DNA from: Symsagittifera roscoffensis
Lineage: Eukaryota > Xenacoelomorpha > Acoela > Convolutidae
Length of the DNA: 64,000 bases
Direction: 5' to 3'
Assembly (NCBI RefSeq): GCF_963678635.1
Contig: NC_087067.1
Coordinates: 30,790,401 to 30,854,400 of the forward strand
The position numbers and the translations under genes are program-made. Position 1 is the first letter of the stretch; each line of letters begins with the position of its first letter. This document shows, in pieces, positions 24,081-34,079 of the stretch. The notes below the pieces were generated by a model. That model saw nothing but the letters and a program-made list of their open reading frames with translations. It was not told the DNA's origin and searched no databases.

Positions 24081-27000
24081 TCAATAAATCTGGATATTCC
24101 CTGTGATGTGGCCTACTGCTATATTCCTTCCATGATGAACGTTTTGGTTGGCCAGTTTCCTCACAAGTGTGTTGCTCTTTCCTCTTGATTTGAGCAATCG
24201 TTCGAAAAGGTTTTGTGTATCTCTGTGTATTCCTCCCAGTGCTCCGAGTTGGACTGTATGAACAGACGTCTGGTGGCCGTATATGTTGAAGGCACATCTC
24301 AGCGCCTCATATTTTGACGCCATTGCCATTTCGTGTTGCACATGGGTTTCGTCAAGTTCTGCTGAAACTTTGATGTCAAGGATTCGGGTGGTCTTTTCTT
24401 CCTCATTTTGGACAATCAAGTCGGGTTGTAGATTGCCAAAACGCTGTTCCTTGAGTATGGCGTAGTTTGGGGGTTAGCTTGTTTCAATTAAGTCTCTGGC
24501 GTCGTCATGCCTTCTGATCACACTTCTCCGGCGGGTTGGGCAATTATTGATGACGTGGTTGAGAGTTGCCTTGTTCAGCTGGCAGCGGCGGCAGGTCGTG
24601 TTCCTGTTCGAACACCAAGATTTTGCTCCTCTTAAGGGCGTGAGGTTCAGCCTCGCACGGTGGATGAACCGCCAGTCACAGAACTTTGTGTGGAAACTGT
24701 ATATTGCTTTTGTCGAGACTAGTGATGAACTCAAGCTCTTCCAGAAACGGCCTTGATCGCGCGCTTCAAGTAGCAAAGCCAGACTCCTTTTACTGAGAAG
24801 GGAGTTCAGCATTGGCCATGGGTTCCAATAGCTCATCCCGTCTAGTTGCAGGCTCATTGTGTCGTCATGCAGCTCCAGCTTGATGTTGATCTTGAGGTAC
24901 TTGATTACTCGATCTAAGGCCTTTGAAGCTTCCTTTGCAATCTCCGATAGTCCGTTCTGTTCTTCTGGTTGATTGCATGTATCACCTGATTGGTAGTTGA
25001 GTCCCGAAGAAGCAAACGTCTGGTCAGTGTCCCAAGGGCATCTTTGATGTTGTAGGCATTGACAAAAGACTTGATTGTCATTTTTGCTTTTGTCAGGACT
25101 AAGTCAGGTATGCCAGGGCCGCCATACATCCGGTTTAGGTTGACATATGCTGTCGTCGCTTTCTCGGGCAGGCACAGAATGCATTTCGTCATCTTTCTTA
25201 TGGCTCGATTCATCCGTTGAAGTTGGCTCTGTGTCGTGTATGAGTTCTCTAGTAGGTGGTACAACATCGGGATAGTTTTTGTCCTCAGGGCGTGTAGCTT
25301 CTGCATTGGAGAGAGATGTGAGTCTTCTACAAGCTCTGCTAAGTTCCATGCTCTCTCGAAGCAAGCCTCTAGTCCGCCCATCATTCCCGGAAAGGTTGTT
25401 GTCCCTATGTAGTTGTAAGCACGTTCCTCGGCGACCACCGGAACTGGCACAACTCCGATGCTGAGGGTTGAAGGGATATTTGCTGCTCCGCACTTGTCTG
25501 GGTTAAAGGTGAAGCCCAGTGATTGTGCTCTGCTGACTATGCTCTGGAGAATCTCTGAGGGGTCATCCAACACCACCGCAAGGTCGTCCATGTAGCCCAG
25601 GCAGAAAGAAGTTGTCGTCTCGCCGCTTCTCACAACTGGGTCCAGGACCAAATTGAAGAGTATAGAACTAAGTGGGCATCCTTGGCGGACACCTCTAATG
25701 ACCTTTACTGGACAAAAGAGTTGGTTTGCCAGTCAAATCAGTGGGTTGTGTTCTGCAGTTGGTGTAGACCGACATGATGATTCCTACGATCCAATCGGGA
25801 CATTGGCTTTGTCGGAGGGCTTCAAAGATGACAGAATGCTCCACACCGTTGAAGGCGTCACTGAGGTCGAGGTACAGGACTCCCTTCTTAGCGCGTAGCG
25901 ATTCCGCTACAATCAAAGTGTTCTCTGCTATGCCTCTCCTGGAGAAAACAGCTCATTGTCCGTGGGAGACACCCTCATTCTTTTCCAGCCATGACGACAT
26001 CCGTTTGCTGAGCATCGAGGTGAGCAGCTTGTAGGTCGCGTTAGACAAGCAATGGGACGGAAGTTCTTCAAAACCATATCCATTCCCTCTTGGAACTCCT
26101 TGGGCTTCTTGAACAGGAGCAGGCTTTCATAGTTCCGCCAGGAGTCAGGTGTAGTGCCGGAGGCTGCTAGCTGATGGAGTCCGGAGGTAAAAGCTGGTAC
26201 AAATCCCTTCAGTTGAGCCAAGTCTCTATATGTCCATCCATCGCGGCCAGGAGCGGATGATGCATGATCCAGAGCATCGTTGACTTCTTTTTCGGAGAAT
26301 GGCCTGGAGAGGGCGTCCTTGTCCTTCCAGCATCTTTTCCAGGTGTCCGGTTGACTATTGGGTACTGGTTTGGACCCCAACTGGAAACTCATCTGGGTCT
26401 CTAGCTCGTCCGGGTTGACTTTGCAAAAAATTGTTTGCTGGCCTTCGATGTATTCCATTGCTCTCTTCGTGTTTTGAGAGTACACCTTCTGCAGTTCGGC
26501 AGGCGTCAACGGGTTTTGTGGTGAGGGCGCCTTCTTCGGTTTCTTGGGCTTTGCTGGAATGAGGGACGTCAACAACTGGTCAGCGTTGAAATTTCTGTTC
26601 ATTTCATCTGGGCAGTCGTAGTTGTGGCTTGCGCTTGGCATGTCTACAGGATCAGTAGTCTCGGTGGGTGGGCTAAATGTGGTAGCTCGGCTCTGAACAG
26701 CTTCATCTCGTGTAGTTGGTGTCGGGTACCACTTGAGGTCGTCCTGGTCATTTTCTACATTTGGATGGCGCTCGTCTGCGGTCTGTAGGTCAGGAGTCCT
26801 ATTTAGTCGTCCAATTGGGCTGGTTACCTCAGTCCCAGTGTCATCGCTGGGTAGTAGCTGGGGTTCTTGTTCCGGATCGTTCGAAGAAGCATCTTTACAT
26901 TGGCGGATGTGACTGCTCAAGGCTTTGTGTTGCAAAGGCCCGGTTACAGTTGCTACAGGGGTAGGTCTGGATCTCAAACTGAGGGTCCTTGAAATGCGTT

Positions 27001-27155
27001 GCTTGGCGTGTTGTTGCTTTTCTCCGGTACGGAAAGGTATCTTTACAGAGTTTGCATGCATTCAAAGAGAACACTATCAAGCTCAATGGAGTGCCTCTTC
27101 CTTGCCTAACGGATGATGTCCCGCTTGAATGAAGCTTTTTTGATGGTTGCCTCAC
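24081..27155 (-). pseudogene. RLE retrotransposon ORF: zinc fingers, RT, CCHC, PD-D endonuclease (broken)
   Basis: Minus strand, in order: an N-terminal finger-like CKLC...H and CSNC...SHIRQC (27,050-26,880) split by a frameshift near 26,920; RT motif 0 SSAPGRDGWTYRDL (near 26,250); motif 1 ESLLLFKKPK...NFRPIACL (near 26,080); YKLLTSMLSKRM, then a TGA near 25,968; motif A GVLYLDLSDAFNGVEHS; motif B GVRQGCPLSS (near 25,670) after another frameshift; motif C FCLGYMDDLAV (near 25,590); a thumb with GGPGIPDL. A frameshift near 24,905 follows, then CRRCQLNKATLNHVINNC (CX2CX8HX4C, near 24,590), an in-frame TAA at 24,474, and the nuclease core PDLIVQNEEE...ILDIKV (near 24,430). All catalytic motifs remain recognisable, so the copy was intact fairly recently. 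Stop at 24,081. Confidence 0.88.
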
Positions 27156-27223
27156 AGTCGCTGCACCTCAGAGGCCAGGTTGTAGGGAAAGGGACTGTTC
27201 CAGTTGTACCACTCAATTTGAGC

Positions 27224-27512
27224 ATTATGCTGTCTTCTACTTTGCTCCTCACTCTGCAGCAGTTCTCCTGTGTGGTTTCCTCTTCTTTGTCAGGCTCGGG
27301 GTCTTCGATTTTCGCTCGGGGTATTCGTTCTTCGTTCTTCGCTCACTATGTGAGCTGGGTTGCTCGTCTCTTGCTGTATTATGCTGTCTTCTACTTTGCT
27401 CCTCACTCTGCAGCAGTTCTCCTGTGTGGTCTCTTCTTCTTGGTCAGGCTGATGGTCAGGCTCGGGGTGTTCGGTCTTCGCTCACTATGTGAGCAGGGCT
27501 GCTCGCTTCTTG
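27224..27512. repeat. 154-bp tandem duplication in the 5' region of the RLE element
   Basis: A block beginning ATTATGCTGTCTTCTACTTT at 27,224 recurs at 27,378 and ends with TTCGCTCACTATGTGAGC in both copies. The copies differ by small indels in a CTCGGGGT-rich stretch. It lies between the ORF start and the 5' end of the element, where variable-number 5' UTR repeats are common in LINEs. Confidence 0.85.
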
Positions 27513-27958
27513 GTAGGTCCAACAATAATGACAGAGTAGAGGTTGTTCGAGTCACACCCGGTTCCAACGTATCTCTGCCTCCTAGAATGATAGCACCGCT
27601 TTCGCAATGTGTCGCTTAGACTAGGGTATTATTGGGACCAACCAACTTCTAGATCTGCGGCCGTGACACCCTCTCCTGCCCGAGAGCCGGCACCAACACA
27701 GATATCTTGTCTTCTTGGAGGGACAAAAGCCAATCAGGACTGCGACCAATCCAAGTCAGAACCCAGGTCGGGCTGCGCCCCTGAAAAGGTTTGCGAATGC
27801 CGGTTTAGGACTTGGTTTAAATAGCACCTTTGTTTAGGCTTTATTGGTCGACTGATGACTCTTGAAAAAGAGTGCGTTCCTGGGGCAATTGTGTGCACTG
27901 TGAAGTGAAGGCAGTGGAGAGAAGGCTCTTCGTCTTGGGTGGCATCAGTTGTGTATGG

Positions 27959-27987
27959 TGATCTTAGCCAAAAGGCCGAGAAGCGAT
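27959..27987 (-). pseudogene. U2 snRNA fragment, first 29 nt
   Basis: The reverse complement reads ATCGCTTCTCGGCCTTTTGG followed by CTAAGATCA, identical to U2 snRNA nt 1-29. Homology stops exactly after GATCA, where the RLE element begins (CCATACACAACTG). Upstream (higher coordinates) there is LINE coding sequence and no sign of an snRNA promoter, so this is not an active U2 gene. Confidence 0.93.
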
Positions 27988-28004
27988 CCCTTCTTTGCAA
28001 TGTA

Positions 28005-28430
28005 CTGGTATCAAGGTTCGAGAGAATTTGGACAATTTGTTTTTCTGTTATAACTTATTTATTATGGACATTGTTTTCGTAATTTTGATTTGCATTTAGT
28101 TGATAATCTCTGGTAAAGACACTGCAGAAGAATTTATTGAAAAGCTTACTTTTTTCATTATCATTGTAAGCTTGATTGTTTCCGAAAGACATAAGGTCAG
28201 GAAAACGACTGCCTTTGTGGATTGATCGAAGATATTTCTGCAGTTTTTCTTTTTTCCTTTGAAAAGCTTTTCTTCATAGTCTGCTTGATCTTGTGTTAAG
28301 CTTTTGCTTAGCAGAGCTTCTTTCTTTTTTTGTTTTATGAGGCCGCTTAGATTGTTTCTGTTCGATTTTACGTTTTAATGCGGAAATAACTTTTATTTAG
28401 TGTGATGTACTACTAGACACTCAAGGGGGA
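28005..28430 (-). pseudogene. LINE segment between endonuclease and RT
   Basis: Minus-strand translation in one frame gives KLFNKFFCSVFT (near 28,145-28,110), then, after a stop (TAA at 28,056-28,058), VITEKQIVQILSNLDTS (near 28,055-28,005). This corresponds to the conserved stretch just before the SPGPDG motif of Jockey/CR1 ORF2. The frame is then cut by the U2 fragment. The missing piece between it and the ISLLCNVSKILEKL motif at 23,815 would normally be well over 100 codons. Confidence 0.75.
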
Positions 28431-28526
28431 GGGAGGTTCTTTCTGTGGCTTGTTACTCTGAGGCGATTTTCTTCAATGATCTTGCAAAACCATTTATACC
28501 ATTATTTTACAAGTTCATCGACATCA

Positions 28527-29310
28527 CTATAACAGTACGGAAGAAATTGTATCTAATATACTTTTATTTATTGCATTCCAATCGGCTTTATGAAACGCAA
28601 ACTGTTCATTTTGTATTGTATTGGTTACTTCCGTTTCAGTGTGAATCGTTAAAGTGTATGCTAAGTGATCGGATCTGTATGACTTACTGAATTTGTTTTG
28701 CGTGGTGTAGTTCAGTAAGACATTTGGATTATTTGTCAAAAATATATCTAACAGTTTTTTGTTGTTTTGGGATAAACATTCCTCAAAGTCATTTTCGGAG
28801 AGATGATAAAGAACATTCAGCTCGTAGCTGTCAATCGAGTCCATTGCCTCCCAGTTCGCGTGTACGAAGTTTATGTCGCCTGTTATGACTAAATTATTAA
28901 AATTTTCGTTTTCGCTAATCGCTAATAAGTTCGTTTATTAGATCGAGGATTCGTTGTTGACAAATTCGATAAGGACTTTTTTCAGGAGGGTTCTATAGAC
29001 AGCTCAGAATGAGTGATTCACTTTTGGGGGTTAATTTAACTGCAACACATTCACATTCTGTTTTTATGCATAGCGGTTTATGTGAAATATCTCTGACACC
29101 AATTAGCACACCACCGTGTTTAGTTCTATGGTCATGTATTGGTCTGTCGGTTCGATATGTCGAAATAGGGTAGAAAAAGTGCTTTGTCAGGGATATCACT
29201 TGTTAACCACGTCTCAGATAGACATATAACTTGGATATTACTTTCAATTGTTAAGCAGTCAGAATAAAGACCTCAACGTTTTAGTTCAAGTAAGCTGTGT
29301 ATATTGTAGT
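28527..29310 (-). pseudogene. APE-type endonuclease of the CR1-like LINE (repeat copy nearest the RT)
   Basis: Endonuclease signatures on the minus strand: VICLSETWLTSDIP (near 29,225), YRTDRPIHDHRTKHGGVLIG (near 29,130), NNLVITGDINF (near 28,890), LLDIFLTNNP and the SDHLAYTLTI block (near 28,650), which contains the catalytic His of the SDH motif. Stops at about 29,268 and 28,993 and a frameshift near 28,920 break the frame. The family nicks target DNA to prime reverse transcription. This is the only copy in the triplicated block that continues through the C-terminal half of the domain. Confidence 0.85.
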
Positions 29311-29341
29311 TTAGTATGGTCAGAGCTGGGTTTGATGCTAG

Positions 29342-30215
29342 TCAATTTTGTTCGTTGTTACTTTGGTCTAGGCTGACCCATTTATTGTTTATTTCTTTTT
29401 GTAGTACTAAGTTTCGTATACATCGCTTTTTTGGATCATTATTTTGGTTTTTAAGTTCTCGTCGTTGTATTAATAGTTTGTTTTCCAGTTCCTGTTCATC
29501 TGGTGTGAGCTCTTTGCTTACATACACTGGCTTTGAAAATGTTTTGAGTTTGCTTAATGACAAAAGAATAGGCGTTTAGCATGTTGGCTGTCTAGCTTGA
29601 TAACAATAGTTCGATTTCTTCCTTCGATATATTTTGCTATTCTTTTGAGTTCCTTAATAATGCCCTATACTGCAAGATGTGCAATTATTGATTTTGCCTC
29701 ATTGATGTCATGATCGTATCGCTCCCGACTGTTGTTTGACCTGAGTTCTGGTACTCCTCGCAGTCTTTTTCCGTCAAAATCTTCTTTGTTAATTTGTTTT
29801 GGTTTTTGGGGTAGCTGTGTTACTTTTGGTTCAGGCGGGGGAAATTTCTTGTTTTCTTTAACCTCCTGTAACTGTTGCTGAACAAACAGATTATTGACAT
29901 TCAGGTTATTCTTGATTTCTTCCACTTCATTTCGTAGGGTTTTCTTAATTCTCTTCGAATTCTTTTTGTTCGTGTTTTTCTCTTGAGCTACTTATTTGGT
30001 CAATTATCTGGTCTTTCTTCTTTAGTTCTATGCAACTCTGGCAGAATAGTAGTACATTGCTTAGCCCAATTATAACATCATTTGGCAGGCCAGTACATTT
30101 TGATGTTAAATGCATGTGTTCACCACAAGCTATGCAGTGGTATGACGCGGTTTTGCTATCGATGGCGGGGTTACATGCAAAAAATCTATCACGATAGTGT
30201 ATTTCTATTACTTTG
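29342..30215 (-). pseudogene. ORF1 remnant, triplication copy 1
   Basis: It contains the C-terminal segment LKTFSKPVYVSKELTPDEQE (29,563-29,342), and upstream LNVNNLFVQQQLQEVKENK (29,925-29,665) and a degraded zinc-finger stretch (to about 30,215). Frameshifts near 29,580, 29,670 and 29,950 separate the parts. Confidence 0.75.
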
Positions 30216-30849
30216 AGGCTTCAGGGCAATGAATCCTGGAAAATATAACAATTTGCTAAGCCTTATGCGGAAAGAGAGAAGGGAAATGGGTCGACTCTAG
30301 AACAGTGATTTCTGAGAAGGAGACCTATCTGTTAAAGAACCGAAAAGGGGTCGACTCAAAAAAACATGTACGAAGTTTATGTCACCTGTTATGACTAAAT
30401 TTTAAAAGTTTTTATTTTCGCTAATCGCTATAGATTCATTTATTAGATCGAGGATTCGTTGTTGACAAATTCGATAAGGACTTTTTTCCAGGAGAGTTGT
30501 ATAGACAGCTCAGAATGATTGATTCCTTTTTGGGGGCTAATTTAACTGCAACACACTCACATTCTGTTTTTATGCATAGCGGCTTATGTGGAATATCTCT
30601 GACACCAATTAGCACACCACCGTGTTTAGTTCTATGGTCATGTATTGGTCTGTCGGTTCGATATATGTCAAAATAGGGTAGAAAAAATGCTTTGTCAGGG
30701 ATATCACTCGTTAACCACGTCTCAGATAGACATATAACTTGGATATTACTTTCAATTGTTAAGCAGTTTGCATAAACACTCCAACGTTTTAGTTCAAGTA
30801 AGCTGTCTATTTTGTAGTTTAGTATGGTCAGAGCTGGGTTTGATGCTAG

Positions 30850-31722
30850 TCAATTTTGTTCGTTGTTACTTTGGTCTAGGCTGACCCATTTATTGTTTAT
30901 TTCTTTTTGTAGTACTAAGTTTCGTATACATCGCTTTTTTGGATCATTATTTTGGTTTATAAGTTCTCGTCGTTGTATTAAAAGTTTGTTCTCCAGCTCC
31001 TGTTCATCTGGTGTGAGCTCTTTGCTTTCATACACTGGCTTTGAAAATGTTTTGAGTTTGCTTAATGACAAAAGAATAAGGCGTTTAGCATGTTGGCTGT
31101 CTAGCTTGATAACATTAGTTCGACTTCTTCCTTCGGTATATTTTCCTATTCTTTTAAGTTCCTTAATAATGTCCTCTACTGAAGATGTGCATTTATTGAT
31201 TTTGCCTCATTGATGTCATGATCGTATCGCTCCCGACTGTTGTTTGACCTGAGTTCTGGTATTCCTCGCAGTCTTTTTCCGTCAAAGCTTCTTTGTTAAT
31301 TTGCTTCAGTTTTTGGGGTAGCTGTGTTACTTTTGGTTCAGGCGGGGGAAATTTCTTGTTTTCTTTAAGCTCCTGTAACTGTTGCTGAACAAACAGATTA
31401 TTGACATTCAGGTTTTTCTTGATTTCTTCCACTTCATTTCGTAGAGTTTTCTTAATTCTCTTCCAATTCTTTTTGTTCGTGTTTTTCTCTTGAGCTACTT
31501 ATTTGGTCAATTATCTGGTCTTTCTTCTTTAGTTCTATGCAACTCTGGCAGAATAGTAGTACATTGCTTAGCCCAATTATAACATCATTTGGCAGGCCAG
31601 TACATTTTGATGTTAAATGCATGTGTTCACCACAAGCTATGCAGTGGTATGACGCGGTTTTGCTATCGATGGCGGGGTTACATGCAAAAAATCTATCACG
31701 ATAGTGTATTTCTATTACTTTG
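30850..31722 (-). pseudogene. ORF1 remnant, triplication copy 2
   Basis: The C-terminal segment is at 31,071-30,850 and the LNVNNLFVQQQLQELKENK segment at 31,432-31,193. It shares the coiled-coil frameshift of copy 1 and has lost the acidic residues that follow the joint near 31,190. Confidence 0.75.
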
Positions 31723-32356
31723 AGGCTTCAGGGCAATGAATCCTGGAAAATATAACAATTTGCTAAGCCTTATGCGGAAAGAGAGAAGGGAAGGGGGTCG
31801 ACTCTAGAACAGTGACTCCTGAGAAGGAGACCTATCTGTTAAAGAACCGAAAAGGGGTCGACTCAAAAAAACATGTACGAAGTTTATGTCGCCTGTTATG
31901 ACTAAATTTTAAAAATTTTCGTTTTCGCTAATCGCTATAGGTTCATTTATTAGATCGAGGATTCGTTGTTGACAAATTCGATAAGGACTTTTTTCCAGGA
32001 GAGTTGTATAGACAGCTCAGAATGATTGATTCCTTTTTGGGGGTTAATTTAACTGCAACACATTGACATTCTGTTTTTATGCATAGCGGCTTATGTGGAA
32101 TATCTCTGACACCAATTAGCACACCACCGTGTTTAGTTCTATGGTCATGTATTGGTCTGTCGGTTCGATATATGTCAAAATAGGGTAGAAAAAATGCTTT
32201 GTCAGGGATATCACTCGTTAACCACGTCTCAGATAGACATATAACTTGGATATTACTTTCAATTGTTAAGCAGTTTGCATAAACACTCCAACGTTTTAGT
32301 TCAAGTAAGCTGTCTATTTTGTAGTTTAGTATGGTCAGAGCTGGGTTTGATGCTAG

Positions 32357-33230
32357 TCAATTTTGTTCGTTGTTACTTTGGTCTAGGCTGACCCATTTAT
32401 TGTTTATTTCTTTTTGTAGTACTAAGTTTCGTATACATCGCTTTTTTGGATCATTATTTTGGTTTATAAGTTCTCGTCGTTGTATTAAAAGTTTGTTCTC
32501 CAGCTCCTGTTCATCTGGTGTGAGCTCTTTGCTTTCATACACTGGCTTTGAAAATGTTTTGAGTTTGCTTAATGACAAAAGAATAAGGCGTTTAGCATGT
32601 TGGCTGTCTAGCTTGATAACATTAGTTCGATTTCTTCCTTCGGTATATTTTCCTATTCTTTTAAGTTCCTTAATAATGTCCTCTACTGAAGATGTGCATT
32701 TATTGATTTTGCCTCATTGATGTCATGATCGTATCGCTCCCGACTGTTGTTTGACCTGAGTTCTGGTATTCCTCGCAGTCTTTTTCCGTCAAAGCTTCTT
32801 TGTTAATTTGCTTCAGTTTTTGGGGTAGCTGTGTTACTTTTGGTTCAGGCGGGGGAAATTTCTTGTTTTCTTTAAGCTCCTGTAACTGTTGCTGAACAAA
32901 CAGATTATTGACATTCAGATTTTTCTTGATTTCTTCCACTTCATTTCGTAGAGTTTTCACATTCTCTTCGAATTCTTTTTGTTCCTGTTTTTCTCTTGAG
33001 TTCCTTATTTGGTCAATTATCTGGTCTTTCTTCTTTAGTTCTACGCAACTCTGGCAGAATAGTAGTACATTGTGAATAACAGTGCTTAGCCCAAATATAA
33101 CATCATTTGACAGGCCAGCACTTTTTGATGTTAAATGCATGTGTTGACCACAAGCTATGCAGTGGTATGACGCGGTTTTGCTTTCGATGGCGGGGGTACA
33201 CGCAAAAAATCTATCACGATAGTGTATTTC
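32357..33230 (-). pseudogene. ORF1 of the CR1-like LINE: PHD-like finger, coiled coil, conserved C-terminus (best copy)
   Basis: Open from about 33,230 to 32,700 in one frame. A diverged PHD-like finger (CTPA...HCIACGQHMHLTSKS...FCQSC) is followed by a charged heptad-rich region (KKKDQIIDQIRNSREKQEQ through RNEVEEIKKNL) likely to form a coiled coil, then a Pro-rich linker FPPPEPKVTQLPQK. After a frameshift near 32,700 the protein continues as a conserved C-terminal block, VIKLDSQHAKRLI then LSLSKLKTFSKPVYESKELT and DPKKRCIRNLVL (32,578-32,357). This block recurs in many LINE ORF1 proteins. ORF1 proteins bind LINE RNA. The finger has lost part of the Cys set seen in the 1,765-bp array version. 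Confidence 0.75.
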
Positions 33231-33435
33231 TATTACTTTGAGGCTTCAGAGCAATGAATCCTGGAAAATATACCAATTTGCTAAGCCTTATGCGGAAAGA
33301 GAGAAGGGAAGGGGTCGACTCTAGAACAGTGACTCCTGAGAAGGAGACCTATATGTTAAAGAACCGAAAAGGGGTCGACTCAAAAAAACAGTGACTCCTG
33401 AGAAGGAGACCTATCTGTTAAAGAATCGAATGGGT

Positions 33436-34063
33436 TACTAACTTATCCAGAGAAGGATCCGCAAAGACAGCCAGTCGCTTGACTGCACTCGTATATTTTT
33501 GGTCTTCGTTCACGTATGTTCTCTAAATAGTCTTCGTACAACACCCGTTGCTTCAATATTTTTCTCAGTCCACTGAGAGCTGGTTCGTTTAGGTGGACGT
33601 TATCTCGTTCAGACACGTGGTTCTCACAGTAGATTTGGTCGGATAAGCCTCGGAAAACCCAGCGAGCTTCCGCGCTTTTCTGTTCTAGTTTTCAATTGAC
33701 TGCAAAATGTCTGATGAGTTCGTGGTCCTGAACCAGTTCACGTTCAGATTCGGGGGGATGGCGAGCTGGTATATCGAGTACAAAGACACGTTCGCTTACG
33801 TTCAGCAGCTCGTTTGCTAATTTGACAATGCGTTCGATTACGTCGTCAACGCTTTCAGTTGACAGCAAATACCCGCTATAGAGATCGTTTCCACCCGCGA
33901 AAATAACAATCTTGTTGTACTGATCTTTAGCTGGTACAAACCGGAGGTAGAGGTAGAGGTCGCGTATCTGTGCTCCAGGCAAAGAGAGGATGCTGATGTT
34001 GCTGAAGTCCAGGCGTTTTGCTTATGAATCCGCAATTAACAAAATTTTGTTGGGGCTATCCTT
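33436..34063 (-). pseudogene. SGNH-type esterase domain of CR1 ORF1
   Basis: The minus strand gives NKILLIADS (block I; the usual GDS is ADS here) immediately followed by a TAA (near 34,025), then LPGAQIRDLYLYLR, KIVIFAGGNDLYSG (block III, GGND), VFVLDIPARHPPE, a TGA at 33,692, and VSERDNVHLNEPALSGL (block V with catalytic Asp and His). The block order and the CR1 context identify the lipase/acylhydrolase-like esterase described in ORF1 of CR1 LINEs. Two in-frame stops inactivate it, but the Asp-His pair and oxyanion Asn remain. A frame ending near 33,450 closes the domain. Confidence 0.82.
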
Positions 34064-34079
34064 GAATATATAAAATTTC

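Larger units (their letters stand above)
23907..27958 (-). mobile_element. RLE-type non-LTR retrotransposon inserted in U2 snRNA sequence (Utopia-like)
   Basis: About 4.05 kb lie between the two U2 fragments, in U2 orientation. The minus strand encodes zinc fingers, RT, a CCHC finger and a restriction-like endonuclease in the order of the R2/NeSL/Utopia group. U2 snRNA is the published target of Utopia elements (RLE type). Keno elements also target U2 but carry an APE endonuclease, so they do not fit. The 3' end is AT-rich without a long poly(A). The 5' UTR (about 27,160-27,958) contains a 154-bp tandem duplication. No target-site duplication is visible; U2 nt ~30-38 are missing between the fragments. 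The single ORF is broken by several frameshifts and stops. Confidence 0.8.
28861..33389. repeat. Three tandem copies of a ~1,507-bp LINE segment
   Basis: Copies are 28,861-30,365, 30,366-31,872 and 31,873-33,389. Each begins TGTACGAAGTTTATGTC and ends AAGGGGTCGACTCAAAAAAA. In LINE sense each runs from just downstream of the esterase through ORF1 into the endonuclease at the residues GDINFVH. The two internal joints connect endonuclease codons directly to pre-ORF1 sequence. Copies 1 and 2 share indels in the coiled-coil (CTTAATTCTCTTC) that copy 3 lacks, so copy 3 is nearest the ancestral frame. A short direct repeat (aacagtgactcctgagaagg) is itself doubled at 33,326-33,420. Confidence 0.93.
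22260..34070 (-). mobile_element. CR1/Jockey-like LINE, decayed, internally triplicated and interrupted
   Basis: Read on the minus strand, the pieces fall in LINE order: SGNH esterase (34,063-33,440), PHD/coiled-coil ORF1 and its conserved C-terminal segment (33,230-32,357), APE endonuclease (to 28,527), an EN-RT linker (about 28,430-28,005), RT with YADD and a C-terminal region ending CTWKIICNCGNC (23,828-22,477), then a short 3' UTR. Two events enlarge it: a three-fold tandem repeat of the ORF1-endonuclease junction (28,861-33,389), and insertion of a U2 snRNA fragment carrying an RLE retrotransposon (23,837-27,987) at the start of the RT, with loss of intervening LINE coding sequence. Multiple stops and frameshifts mean it is dead. 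Esterase plus PHD ORF1 domains point to the CR1 group. Exact termini are uncertain. Confidence 0.8.

Noticed and set aside
25695-25916. Small independent ORF with an aspartate-rich motif
   Set aside because: It is RT motif A of the RLE element, separated from the other motifs by frameshifts, not a separate gene.
27959-27987. Functional U2 snRNA gene
   Set aside because: Only nt 1-29 and about 39-108 are present, split by 4 kb, without stems III-IV or an upstream snRNA promoter.
27734-28000. 88-codon minus-strand ORF across the U2 fragment
   Set aside because: The frame starts in LINE sequence, reads through U2 nt 1-29 and into the RLE element 5' UTR; it is a chance frame across junctions.
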